A stretch of DNA of 64,000 nt from Mageeibacillus sp. UBA5734 (GTDB taxonomy: Bacteria > Bacillota > Clostridia > Saccharofermentanales > UBA5734): NCBI GenBank assembly GCA_002419365.1, contig DIGA01000060.1, positions 6,931 to 70,930 of the forward strand, in the 5' to 3' direction. A program made the position numbers and the translations under genes. The notes under the pieces are model-generated. The model was given only the letters and a program-made list of their open reading frames with translations, had not been told where the DNA came from and made no database searches. Positions 1 to 7,619 of the stretch are shown here, in pieces (the first letter of the stretch is position 1; every line of letters begins with the position of its first letter).

Positions 1-1137
1 TTGATAAAGAAAGTAATTGAATGTCAGGCTGCTCGTCCAACATACGGCGAACAATGCAGGCACCAAAAATGTTATCTCGAGTCGAGACACATGAATCCTA
101 TTGGTGCGAAAAAGGGTAACAAGTGAATAAACCATCCCAATGGAGACTAGTAGCAAGGCTATATAACCTATATGGCCAATGTTGGCCAAATTAATTGTTG
201 GATTTAAATGGACCGGATGAATAATTCGCTGATACTCCTGAAAAGGGAAAACCAGATTTTTAAACAGAGCGAAAAAGTCAAGATACAAATCTGCGAAGTT
301 GCCAAATGGCAACGGCAAACTGCGACCATGGGAATTTTGCATGAGGTCCCACATCGGTAACAATAACGGCATTGAAAGCAACAAGAAAGGTCCATAGCTT
401 GGGATGTAAGACTTGAATATAACAAACACATTTTGTTTCAAGATCAATCGGACCCATAACAGGACTGTCAAAAACTCAAAAATGACCGCATAGATGAAAA
501 ACTGGACATGCCCCTGATAAAAAAAGAGTAATCGACACAATATTGCCAATGAATTCCACAGGGAGCGGGGCTGTTTGAGTTGACGAAAACCAAGTGCAAT
601 CATCCAGGGCCAATAAGCTGCTACACCTGACACAGGCACCCAGGAATTTGAAACAAAAATTACGAAGCTATTGAGCGACCAGGTTAATCCAGAAAAGGCC
701 GCTATGCCTGAAGATAATTCAAGATCTCTAGCTAGAAAATAACAGCCAGCAGCACCAATCAGAATATGAATGATGACCAGAATATCAATCGCCGCGAAAG
801 AGTGGGCAAATATTATCCGGCTAAAAAAGACAGCAAGGTAGGCTAAAGGATAAAGGGCAGCCGACTGGCCCTGTGCAAGACTTGGGATGCCCATGAATTG
901 ATGAAAATTATAGGTCGCCAATTCACCTGCTGCCAGACTTTCATAATTGTGTATGAAGTAGGGCAAAAAATAATTCCGGTTATCATCTTGTAAAAAAAAG
1001 TAAGGGTGCATCCATTCAGCCAGCCACAGCACCAGGCATATTGCCAGTATCATGATGCCAAAAAACCAATGGTTGCTCATGAAATTCAGAAGTCGTCTTC
1101 TTGTTCTCCCAGCCTTAAACGTGAGCGATTGTAACAT
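1..1137 (-). CDS. polytopic membrane protein, GT-C/YfhO-like, 3' end outside window
   Basis: An open frame of 379 codons runs from an ATG at 1137-1135 to the window edge with no stop, so the C-terminus is missing. The product is strongly hydrophobic with roughly eight or more predicted membrane segments, the first around residues 24-42. A loop after the first segment contains QDDNRNYFLPYF (residues 50-61), an acidic pair in the place where GT-C-type glycosyltransferases and YfhO-like proteins carry their catalytic acidic motif. The start lies 2 nt after the stop of the methyltransferase gene, so it is the third gene of an operon with a GT2 glycosyltransferase. Inference: it handles a polyprenyl-linked sugar or a cell-envelope glycan. 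The family assignment is by pattern only and could be another multi-spanning envelope protein. Confidence 0.7.
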   Translation of the reverse strand, partial: MLQSLTFKAGRTRRRLLNFMSNHWFFGIMILAICLVLWLAEWMHPYFFLQDDNRNYFLPYFIHNYESLAAGELATYNFHQFMGIPSLAQGQSAALYPLAYLAVFFSRIIFAHSFAAIDILVIIHILIGAAGCYFLARDLELSSGIAAFSGLTWSLNSFVIFVSNSWVPVSGVAAYWPWMIALGFRQLKQPRSLWNSLAILCRLLFFYQGHVQFFIYAVIFEFLTVLLWVRLILKQNVFVIFKSYIPSYGPFLLLSMPLLLPMWDLMQNSHGRSLPLPFGNFADLYLDFFALFKNLVFPFQEYQRIIHPVHLNPTINLANIGHIGYIALLLVSIGMVYSLVTLFRTNRIHVSRLEITFLVPALFAVCWTSSLTFNYFLYQ

Positions 1138-1139
1138 GG

Positions 1140-1964
1140 CTATTGATCCATTTTATGAGCAACAACCAGAACCGAAAGGCCCGGAATATGCATCTGGACT
1201 CGATCAAGAATGCGGCAAATGTGAAAATCCAAGTTAAGGCAACCAGCCAGACATCTGGTCAAAAAAGAAGCTTCTGACAACTGCCAGTGTCCGATTCCTT
1301 TTTGCATTTGAACCCCGTATCTGTTCTCGACAGGTGACGAATGATGTGATCGTTTCTGAATCACCTGACCCAATTTCTCCAGACCAGTCAACAGTGACCT
1401 GACCAGGAAAAGTGAAAAATAAAAATATTGAGCACTCTTGATGGTCAACTGGTGTGACGAAAACAGACTGGATAGTTCTTTAAGGTTGTATCTTCTGTAA
1501 TGCTTCAAAAAGACATCATGATTCGAAAACAGGCTTTGGAAAGCAGGAACCGTCGAAACAATCAAACCGCCAGGTTTCAGTTTTAATTTCAAGCTGTCGA
1601 TAAAAGCGTGATCATCCTCAACATGTTCCAGGACATCCAGCAAAATCAAGCCATCTAAAGACAAGTCAAGTAATTCATCCAAGCTGCTATGGATTTTCAG
1701 TCGATCATCTGTCCTCGTCGACCATACGCCATTCTGTTGCTCGCCGTATCCTGGATCAACGGCGTGCAAATTCCACGAAATTGTTTGAGCATCCATTTTC
1801 TCAATCAATTTCTCAGCAAAATACAGATCACCGGCACCGATATCTGCCAAGACAACCTGCTGTCGGTCTTTTATTTCAGACAGGATCAGGTCGGTTAACT
1901 GTTCCATCCTGCTGATTTCCCAAGGATGCCGTTGTTTTGATTGAGCAACTTCGCGCAAATCCAT
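1140..1964 (-). CDS. class I SAM-dependent methyltransferase
   Basis: This 274-residue protein carries the class I methyltransferase motif I (ADIGAGDLYFAEKL, about residues 40-53), an acidic end of strand beta-2 (HAVDPGYG) and the post-motif LILLDVLEHVEDD near residue 107, followed by LKPGGLIVSTVP. These are the hallmarks of the Rossmann-fold family that transfers a methyl group from S-adenosylmethionine. The ATG at 1964 is preceded by GGGGGTGA, which overlaps the stop of the upstream glycosyltransferase. Middle position between a GT2 enzyme and a membrane glycan protein suggests a sugar, lipid or polyprenyl-linked substrate. The actual substrate cannot be read from the sequence. Confidence 0.85.
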   Translation of the reverse strand: MDLREVAQSKQRHPWEISRMEQLTDLILSEIKDRQQVVLADIGAGDLYFAEKLIEKMDAQTISWNLHAVDPGYGEQQNGVWSTRTDDRLKIHSSLDELLDLSLDGLILLDVLEHVEDDHAFIDSLKLKLKPGGLIVSTVPAFQSLFSNHDVFLKHYRRYNLKELSSLFSSHQLTIKSAQYFYFSLFLVRSLLTGLEKLGQVIQKRSHHSSPVENRYGVQMQKGIGHWQLSEASFLTRCLAGCLNLDFHICRILDRVQMHIPGLSVLVVAHKMDQ

Positions 1965-1967
1965 GGA

Positions 1968-2957
1968 TCACCCCCTGATGTCGAGATCCGAAATGTTGCT
2001 TTCTTTGACGATAAAAACTGGACGCCTTTTTGTTTCCAGGTATGTTTTTTGCAAGTATTGACCTAGAATGCCAATCGTAAACAGTTGCAGGCCGCTGGTT
2101 GTAAAGATGATGCAAGCGAGAGAGGGCCAGCCGGCAACAGGGTCTCCATAAACCAGGGTTCGGAAAATGATCAAACCTACGAGCAGCAATGCAATTGCAA
2201 AAAAGAGCAGCCCACCAAATGAAGCTAGTGTCAGGGGCAAGGTTGAAAATGAAAAAATGCCTTCCAATGAATACAGCACCAGCTTCCAGAAAGTCCATTT
2301 GGATTGTCCAGCTACCCTTTCGACATTCTCGTATTCAATCCAATGGTTTTTAAAGCCAACCCAGCTGAATATGCCCTTTGTGAATCGATTAATTTCTGTC
2401 ATGTTCAATATTGCCATAGCCATTTGCCGTGTCATCAAACGAAAGTCTCTGGTGCCATCAGCCAAATCAATGCTTGAGATCCTCTTGATCATTTTATAGT
2501 ACAATCGTGCACAGATAGACCGGATCACGGGCTCACCTTCGCGATTGATCCTTCTCGCTGTCACGCAATCACAATTGCCAGATAATACTACATCATACAT
2601 GCCTAGTATTAATTCTGGTGGATCCTGCAAATCTGCATCCATCACGACCAGATAATCTCCGGTTGCAGCCTTCATTCCAGCATAGATCGCTGCGTCTTTT
2701 CCAAAATTTTTTGAAAGTGACAAATAGTTTACACGCTTATCTGTCACACGGATTGATTTGATCACATTCAGTGTATGATCAGATGAACCGTCATCGACAA
2801 ATATCATTTGAATGTCAGCATGCTTCTCCAGCATTTTTTCACCGACTGAATGGATTTCGTTATAAAACCGAGGGAGTGTTTCTTCCTCGTTCAAACAAGG
2901 AATGACTACAGATATGCATACAGAATGTGAAAATTCGCTATTCATTTGGTTTTCCAT
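1968..2957 (-). CDS. family 2 glycosyltransferase with two C-terminal membrane helices (GtrB/DPM1-like)
   Basis: A 329-residue enzyme. The N-terminal GT-A domain has SVVIPCLNEEETLPRFYNEI at about residues 17-36, FVDDGSSDHT near 53 and the metal-binding VVMDADLQDPPELI near 104, the usual nucleotide-sugar motifs. Two hydrophobic segments near residues 238-262 and 275-300 match the membrane tail of bactoprenol glucosyltransferases and dolichol-phosphate-mannose synthase-like enzymes, which load a sugar onto a polyprenyl phosphate at the cytoplasmic face. The ATG at 2957 has AAGGA 5 nt upstream. It is first in a three-gene operon with the methyltransferase and a polytopic membrane protein, which suggests glycan or lipid decoration. 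Donor sugar is unknown. Confidence 0.88.
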   Translation of the reverse strand: MENQMNSEFSHSVCISVVIPCLNEEETLPRFYNEIHSVGEKMLEKHADIQMIFVDDGSSDHTLNVIKSIRVTDKRVNYLSLSKNFGKDAAIYAGMKAATGDYLVVMDADLQDPPELILGMYDVVLSGNCDCVTARRINREGEPVIRSICARLYYKMIKRISSIDLADGTRDFRLMTRQMAMAILNMTEINRFTKGIFSWVGFKNHWIEYENVERVAGQSKWTFWKLVLYSLEGIFSFSTLPLTLASFGGLLFFAIALLLVGLIIFRTLVYGDPVAGWPSLACIIFTTSGLQLFTIGILGQYLQKTYLETKRRPVFIVKESNISDLDIRG

Positions 2958-3052
2958 CTCAATCCTTATTACCAGAAAGTTTTATCAAGACAAGTCACTT
3001 AATAAATGATTGCTTTGCAGTCAAGTGGCTTGAATTCATATCATTGAATAAG

Positions 3053-3058
3053 ATTATA
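3053..3058 (-). promoter_or_regulatory. possible -10 box for the glycosyltransferase operon
   Basis: A perfect TATAAT is read on the minus strand about 95 nt upstream of the GT2 start codon. No convincing -35 box sits 16-18 nt further upstream, so this is a weak candidate. The rest of the 286-nt gap to the hsp20 gene is AT-rich and shows no gene. Confidence 0.3.
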
Positions 3059-3170
3059 CTGATTTTGATCGCTAACTGCATGAAGCACATAATTTCAAAT
3101 ATTTATCGAGTCTGTCTAATAACTTACATCGATTTCTTTGACCTTCTCTGACTTTCGTAACCTATGTGAC

Positions 3171-3198
3171 TTGAAAGCAGACTTTTCTTGCTTATAAT
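3171..3198 (+). promoter_or_regulatory. sigma-70-type promoter of hsp20
   Basis: TTGAAA at 3171-3176 and a perfect TATAAT at 3193-3198 are separated by 16 nt, 45 nt upstream of the hsp20 ATG. Between the -10 box and the AAGGAGG ribosome binding site lies an exact tandem of AGTCAAACAA (3211-3230). No CIRCE element is visible, so HrcA-type control is not indicated. Confidence 0.65.
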
Positions 3199-3243
3199 GA
3201 AAATCACTAAAGTCAAACAAAGTCAAACAAGGAGGAAGCAACA

Positions 3244-3699
3244 ATGTTTGAGCTCATTCCCGTTAATCGCAGAAAAAACTATCTGGTCCATCGCAACCTG
3301 TTCTGGCATGATATGGACACGCTCTTTGATCAATTCTTCAATGATAGCTTGCTTCTTGCCAAGCCATCAGAAAAGACTGGGATGCGTGTTGACATTAAAG
3401 ACACCCAGGACGCCTTTGTGATCGAAGCAGAATTGCCCGGTATCAATAAAGAAAATATTGATATCAAGATCCAGGATAATCTCCTGACCCTTTCAGTCAA
3501 CCAGGAAGAAAATTCTGAAAACAACAAAGATTCGTACCTCGTTCGCGAGCGTCGTGTCCGCTCCCTGCAGCGCAGCTTTGATGTCAGCGCCGTCGATGCA
3601 GACAAGATCTCAGCCAAATTTGAAAATGGCCTTCTGGCTCTGCAATTACCCAAGAAAGAACTTGTTAAGCCAGAGAGTCGCAAAATCGATATCGAATAA
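3244..3699 (+). CDS. Hsp20 family small heat shock protein
   Basis: A 151-residue protein with the alpha-crystallin domain from about residue 45 to 140. It opens with VDIKDTQDAFVIEAELPGI and ends with the conserved FENGLLALQLPK, followed by a C-terminal I-x-I tail (KIDIE) that docks neighbouring subunits in small heat shock protein oligomers. The family is an ATP-independent holdase that keeps unfolded cytosolic proteins soluble. A textbook AAGGAGG sits 8 nt before the ATG. The gene is monocistronic, with its own promoter and a hairpin terminator right behind it. Length is normal for Clostridia-type Hsp18/Hsp20. Confidence 0.95.
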   Translation: MFELIPVNRRKNYLVHRNLFWHDMDTLFDQFFNDSLLLAKPSEKTGMRVDIKDTQDAFVIEAELPGINKENIDIKIQDNLLTLSVNQEENSENNKDSYLVRERRVRSLQRSFDVSAVDADKISAKFENGLLALQLPKKELVKPESRKIDIE

Positions 3700-3714
3700 T
3701 GTTCTCGTGACCTG

Positions 3715-3750
3715 GGCTGGTGCGATCCATCGATCGTGCCGGCCTTTTTT
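3715..3750 (+). terminator. rho-independent terminator after hsp20
   Basis: Arms 3715-3727 and 3732-3744 pair over 13 bp (three G-U pairs) around a 4-nt CATC loop and are followed by six T. The T run overlaps the stop codon of the convergent pdxA gene. Confidence 0.8.
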
Positions 3751-4747
3751 ATGGCGCGTAACAGGGCGCATATTTGGCAGCCAGCCGGATCGCTTCGATC
3801 ATGCTGACGGCGCTGGCTATCCCCTGGCCGGCAATATTGAAGGCCGTACCATGGTCAACTGAAGTCCGCAGGAAGGGCAGGCCATTGGTGATGGCGATCG
3901 TCCGTTCGAAGTCGTAGGTCTTGGTCGCGATGTGCCCCTGGTCGTGGTAAAGCGACAAAACAGAATTATAGTGGCCTTGCAGCGCCAGATGAAAGACAGA
4001 ATCGGCACCAACCGGTCCTTCGACAGCATAGCCCTGTGCCTGGAGTTCCTGGACCGCTGGTTCCACTTCCCTTACCTCTTCATCGCCAAACAAGCCATGT
4101 TCGCCGCTGTGCGGATTGAGCCCGGCTATTGCCATCGTTCCTTCTACGACTCCCAGCCGGCGCAGCGCAGCCGTGCAGCGCTGGACATAGTCAATCAAGC
4201 GATCTTTCGTCACCAGGTCGCAGGCTTTGCGCAGGGATACGTGGCGGCTGAGAAAGAAGACACGCAGGCCTCTGACTTCAAACAGTGTCAGAGGATCTGC
4301 GGTTCCGGTCAGGTCGGCAAAAATCTCCGTATGGCCGATAAAGGGGACCCCTGCCGCTTTGAGTGATTCCTTGTTGATCGGAGTCGTGGCCACGGCATCG
4401 ACTTGCCGGTCCAAGGCCAGTTCGATCGACTTGGCGATAAATTCAAAAGCAGCTTGGCCGCACAGAGCGCTGACCTTGCCAACGACAAATTGTGCCGGGT
4501 CTGCGTTTCCCAAGTCCATCAAGCTAAGGACACCTGTTTCGCCCTGACACTGGTCTGGCGTTGTGACGGTCTGGATCTGCACGGATACCTGGCAGCTGGC
4601 GATCGCTCGCTCCAGGACACGGCGATCACCGATCACCAGAACCTTGGCGACTGTTGAAACAGCAGGGTCGGCCATGGCTTTGACAATGATTTCGGGACCG
4701 ATCCCAGCCGGGTCACCCATTGGGACTGCAATGATTGGACGATTCAT
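3749..4747 (-). CDS. pdxA: PdxA family 4-hydroxythreonine-4-phosphate dehydrogenase-like enzyme
   Basis: The 332-residue product begins with PIIAVPMGDPAGIGPEIIVK, the PdxA signature, and contains the metal-ligand regions GHTEIFADLTG, NPHSGEHGLFGDEE and YHDQGHIATK with their conserved histidines. The family oxidises 4-phosphohydroxy-L-threonine in pyridoxal phosphate synthesis. A second subgroup (PdxA2) works on four-carbon sugar acid phosphates. No other vitamin B6 gene and no DUF1537 kinase is adjacent, so the sequence context does not decide between the two roles. AAGGAG precedes the ATG. The gene is single, convergent with hsp20 and divergent from the metQ promoter. Confidence 0.9.
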   Translation of the reverse strand: MNRPIIAVPMGDPAGIGPEIIVKAMADPAVSTVAKVLVIGDRRVLERAIASCQVSVQIQTVTTPDQCQGETGVLSLMDLGNADPAQFVVGKVSALCGQAAFEFIAKSIELALDRQVDAVATTPINKESLKAAGVPFIGHTEIFADLTGTADPLTLFEVRGLRVFFLSRHVSLRKACDLVTKDRLIDYVQRCTAALRRLGVVEGTMAIAGLNPHSGEHGLFGDEEVREVEPAVQELQAQGYAVEGPVGADSVFHLALQGHYNSVLSLYHDQGHIATKTYDFERTIAITNGLPFLRTSVDHGTAFNIAGQGIASAVSMIEAIRLAAKYAPCYAP

Positions 4748-4815
4748 GCGTTTCGACTCCTTCCTCTGGCGGACAGACGTTCAGGTCCGACTTGACGAGA
4801 GCGTCACCTGTGAAC

Positions 4816-4844
4816 TTGACAGGCTCCGTCGCCCGCGATATAAA
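4816..4844 (+). promoter_or_regulatory. strong sigma-70 promoter of metQNI
   Basis: A perfect TTGACA at 4816-4821 is followed after exactly 17 nt by TATAAA at 4839-4844. The expected transcription start near 4851 falls directly before a leader stem-loop. Confidence 0.8.
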
Positions 4845-4851
4845 GCATCGT

Positions 4852-4893
4852 ATTCCAGTATGGAACGCAGCTGACACCACAGTTGACTGGAAT
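4852..4893 (+). promoter_or_regulatory. 5' leader stem-loop of metQ mRNA
   Basis: ATTCCAGT (4852-4859) pairs perfectly with ACTGGAAT (4886-4893), and CAGCTG (4868-4873) pairs with CAGTTG (4880-4885) inside it. The structure would form the very 5' end of the transcript and ends about 12 nt before the ribosome binding site. It has none of the conserved core of a SAM riboswitch and is too short to be one. A stabilising or protein-bound leader is possible. Confidence 0.5.
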
Positions 4894-4918
4894 CATTATA
4901 CGAAAGAAGGACATGAAA

Positions 4919-5803
4919 ATGATCAGAAAATTTCGCTCTTTATCCCTCCTTTTAGTTCTGGCCCTCGCACTTGCTGCGCTATCCGCCTGTGCCGGCCAGA
5001 CACCCACAGCCACAACGGCCGCCCAGACCCAAGCAGCAGCAGAAACATCAGCCGCTGCCGAGACGACTGCCGCACCTGTGACACTGAAGGTCGGTGCCAC
5101 CCCAGTTCCCCATGCCGAGATCCTCAAGGTCGCCCAGGCCGAGCTTTTAAAGCAGAACATCAATCTGGAAATCGTTGAGTACACCGATTATGTCCAGCCC
5201 AACCTGGCCCTCGACAGCAAGGAACTTGACGCCAATTTTTTCCAGCACCTGCCCTATCTGCTCGACTTCAATGCCAAAAATGGCACCAAGCTCGTCAGCC
5301 TGGCCGCCGTGCATTTCGAACCGCTCGGCCTCTATCCCGGCCGGACCAAAAGCCTGGCTGACCTCCAAGACGGCGCAACGATCGCCGTTCCAAACGACAC
5401 CACCAACGAAGCCCGGGCTCTGCTCCTGCTCCAGGCCCAGGGTCTGATCGAATTGCCAGCCGACGCCGGCCTGGAAGTCACCCCAAAGGACATCACTGCC
5501 AATCCGAAAAACTTGAAATTCACCGAAGTCGAAGCTGCCCAGATTGCCCGCGCACTGCCTGACGTGGATGCCGGTGTCGTCAACGGCAACTACGCCATCG
5601 AAGCAGGCCTGACCATGTCCGACGCATTGGCTGCTGAAGCCGCCGACTCGATTGCAGCCCAGACTTTTGGCAATATCCTGACCATTCGCGAAGGGGACGA
5701 AGCCCGTCCGGAACTGGTTGCCCTGGCCGATGCCCTGAAGTCGCAGGCAGTCCAGGACTTCATTGCCAGCCAGTATGCAGGTTCCGTAGTCGCTCTGGGC
5801 TGA
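4919..5803 (+). CDS. metQ: MetQ-type substrate-binding lipoprotein of methionine ABC importer
   Basis: The chosen ATG at 4919 has AGAAGG 8 nt upstream. An in-frame ATG at 4913 is the alternative but leaves only 2 nt. The product (about 294 residues) has a lipoprotein signal with lipobox LSAC, an Ala/Thr/Gln-rich linker of some 30 residues, and then the NlpA/MetQ fold, with VKVGATPVPHAEIL-like, DANFFQHLPYL and VVNGNYAIEAGL signatures. The family delivers D- or L-methionine (or a related amino acid) to MetNI at the outer face of the membrane. It is followed by metN and metI. A terminator directly behind it probably makes binding protein more abundant than the transporter core. Confidence 0.92.
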   Translation: MIRKFRSLSLLLVLALALAALSACAGQTPTATTAAQTQAAAETSAAAETTAAPVTLKVGATPVPHAEILKVAQAELLKQNINLEIVEYTDYVQPNLALDSKELDANFFQHLPYLLDFNAKNGTKLVSLAAVHFEPLGLYPGRTKSLADLQDGATIAVPNDTTNEARALLLLQAQGLIELPADAGLEVTPKDITANPKNLKFTEVEAAQIARALPDVDAGVVNGNYAIEAGLTMSDALAAEAADSIAAQTFGNILTIREGDEARPELVALADALKSQAVQDFIASQYAGSVVALG

Positions 5804-5859
5804 CAGGATTTTTCCACTGTCAGCAGACCGACTTAAGCTGACACCTCAACGTCAGCACC

Positions 5860-5895
5860 AGATTGCAGCAGGGTCTTCCCTGCTGCAATCTTTTT
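5860..5895 (+). terminator. intercistronic terminator between metQ and metN
   Basis: A perfect 14-bp stem (5860-5873 with 5878-5891) with a TCTT loop is followed by a T run to 5895. As no clear new promoter precedes metN, partial read-through giving excess MetQ is the likely purpose. Confidence 0.8.
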
Positions 5896-5959
5896 GATTA
5901 TTCTTAGGGGTATTATTGTCAATGTCTGGCAAACAGATCTTTAACCATGAGGTTTATTG

Positions 5960-6775
5960 ATGATTGAAATCCGCAATCTGACCAAAATCTATCCGGCCAC
6001 TGGCAGCAGCCCGATGGTACGGGCGCTGGACCAGGTGAACCTGACGATCGATACAGGAGATATTTTCGGCATCATCGGTCTTTCCGGCGCCGGTAAAAGC
6101 ACCCTGATCCGCTGCATCAACTTGCTGGAAAGGCCGACTGAAGGTGAGATCCTGGTCGATGGCCTGGATGTGGCCAAGCTGAACGCCCATGATTTGCGGG
6201 CGTTCCGCAGTCGATTTGGCATGGTCTTCCAGGACTACAACTTGTTCATGCAGCGGACGGTCGCCCGCAACATCGCTTTTCCGCTGGAAATATCCGGTGT
6301 TCCTGCGGCAGAGCGAGCTGCCAGAGTCACCGAGCTTCTGGAACTGGTCGGTTTGTCTGACAAGGCCAACGCCTACCCGGCCCAGCTCTCCGGAGGCCAG
6401 AAACAGCGGGTGTCCATTGCCCGTGCACTGGCAACACACCCTGAATTCCTGCTTTGTGACGAGCCAACGTCTGCCCTTGACAGCCTGACGACCACCTCGA
6501 TCCTCAACCTGCTGTCGGACATCAATCGCAAGCTTGGCGTCAGCATCATCATCATCACCCATGAGACCAGCGTCGTACGCCGTATTTGCCGCCACATGGC
6601 GGTCTTGTCGGAGAACCGCATCCTGGAAACAGGTGCAGTTGCTGATCTGGTGGCCAATCCGCAAAGTGCCCTGACCCGCCAGTTGCTGAAGCTGGAGCAG
6701 ACGGTTGCCGAAGATGCTGCGGACGCGTTTGATGCCTTGGATGCCTTTGAAGCGGAGGTGCACGATCATGAATGA
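5960..6775 (+). CDS. metN: MetN-like methionine ABC importer ATPase lacking the C-terminal NIL domain
   Basis: A 271-residue ATPase with Walker A GLSGAGKS (about residues 40-47), Q-loop VFQDYNL, signature LSGGQKQR and Walker B FLLCDEP followed by the H-loop IITHE. The sequence matches MetN (residues VRALDQVNLTID, LLERPTEGEILVDG) and it sits between MetQ and MetI. Typical MetN proteins are about 340 residues and end in a NIL domain that binds methionine and shuts the transporter off. Here the chain ends about 40 residues after the ATPase core in an acidic Asp/Ala-rich tail, so that feedback domain is absent. GAGG precedes ATG 5960; an earlier TTG at 5957 is less likely. Confidence 0.9.
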   Translation: MIEIRNLTKIYPATGSSPMVRALDQVNLTIDTGDIFGIIGLSGAGKSTLIRCINLLERPTEGEILVDGLDVAKLNAHDLRAFRSRFGMVFQDYNLFMQRTVARNIAFPLEISGVPAAERAARVTELLELVGLSDKANAYPAQLSGGQKQRVSIARALATHPEFLLCDEPTSALDSLTTTSILNLLSDINRKLGVSIIIITHETSVVRRICRHMAVLSENRILETGAVADLVANPQSALTRQLLKLEQTVAEDAADAFDALDAFEAEVHDHE

Positions 6776-7457
6776 ATTCGGCCCCTGGCTCCAGGAATTC
6801 TGGGCCGATTACGGTTTGCTGCTGATAGAAGGTACGGGTGCAACCATCTGGATGGTTCTGGCTTCCACCCTGCTTGCCCACTTGATTGGACTGCCTATCG
6901 GCGTGCTGGTCGTGATCACCGATCGCGGCCTGTTGGTCCCCATCAAGCCAGTCCATGCCATTCTGGAAGGGATCATCAACATCGGCCGCTCCATCCCGTT
7001 CATCATTTTGATGATTGCCCTGATTCCTTTCACCCGCCTGGTCGTCGGCACATCCCTGGGTGTCAATGCGACGATCGTCCCACTCGTCATTGCGGCGGTT
7101 CCTTTTGTCGCCCGGCTGACGGAAAGTGCCCTGAAGGAAATCCCCGCTGGTGTCATCGAATCCTGTCATGCCATGGGTGCCACGATCAGCCAGATCGTTT
7201 TCCGGGTTCTGGTGCCCGAAGCCATGCCAGCCCTGATCCGCGGTCTTTCGCTGACAGCCATCACCCTGGTGGGCTATTCCGCCATGGCCGGGGCGATCGG
7301 CGGCGGTGGACTGGGGGATATCGCAATCCGCTACGGCTACCATCGCTACCAAACTGACGTCATGTTCGTCACGATCGTTTTACTGATTGTTCTGGTCCAG
7401 GTGATCCAGGGCAGCGGCAATGCTCTCGCCAACCAGGTCGACAAGCGAAAGCGCTGA
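6768..7457 (+). CDS. metI: MetI-type methionine ABC importer permease
   Basis: A 229-residue inner-membrane protein with five predicted helices and the MetI coupling-loop region (ESCHAMGATISQIVFRVLVP), followed by GYSAMAGAIGGGGLGDIAIR, which is very conserved in methionine permeases. The ATG at 6768 overlaps the end of metN by 8 nt and has GGAGGTG just upstream, indicating translational coupling. Together with MetQ and MetN it forms a type I ABC importer in the cytoplasmic membrane. A perfect hairpin terminator lies 27 nt downstream and closes the operon. Confidence 0.93.
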   Translation: MNEFGPWLQEFWADYGLLLIEGTGATIWMVLASTLLAHLIGLPIGVLVVITDRGLLVPIKPVHAILEGIINIGRSIPFIILMIALIPFTRLVVGTSLGVNATIVPLVIAAVPFVARLTESALKEIPAGVIESCHAMGATISQIVFRVLVPEAMPALIRGLSLTAITLVGYSAMAGAIGGGGLGDIAIRYGYHRYQTDVMFVTIVLLIVLVQVIQGSGNALANQVDKRKR

Positions 7458-7483
7458 CGTGTCTGTGGTTCCCGACATTCAAG

Positions 7484-7521
7484 GCTGTCATCCCAGGCTG
7501 CTGCCAGGATGACAGCTTTTT
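7484..7521 (+). terminator. terminator of the metQNI operon
   Basis: GCTGTCATCC (7484-7493) pairs with GGATGACAGC (7507-7516) over 10 bp without mismatch and is followed by five T. Confidence 0.85.
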
Positions 7522-7542
7522 CAACAGTCCGGAAACTGTTGC

Positions 7543-7570
7543 TCGAAAAAGCAGGGGAATCGACTATAAT
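7543..7570 (+). promoter_or_regulatory. probable promoter of the 92-residue hypothetical gene
   Basis: A perfect TATAAT at 7565-7570 has a poor -35 hexamer (TCGAAA, 7543-7548) at 16 nt. It lies 50 nt upstream of the start codon at 7620. Confidence 0.45.
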
Positions 7571-7619
7571 GAACGTATCAGAGCAAGTCTGTTTAGCAAG
7601 ATCCGTCAAAGGTGCTCAT

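Noticed and set aside
4845..4918. SAM riboswitch ahead of metQ
   Set aside because: The leader is only about 65 nt and lacks the SAM-I core; it holds a simple stem-loop instead.
6555..7352. 265-codon minus-strand frame opposite metI
   Set aside because: The translation is rich in Asp, Gln, His and Gly with no known fold, and metI is clearly real.
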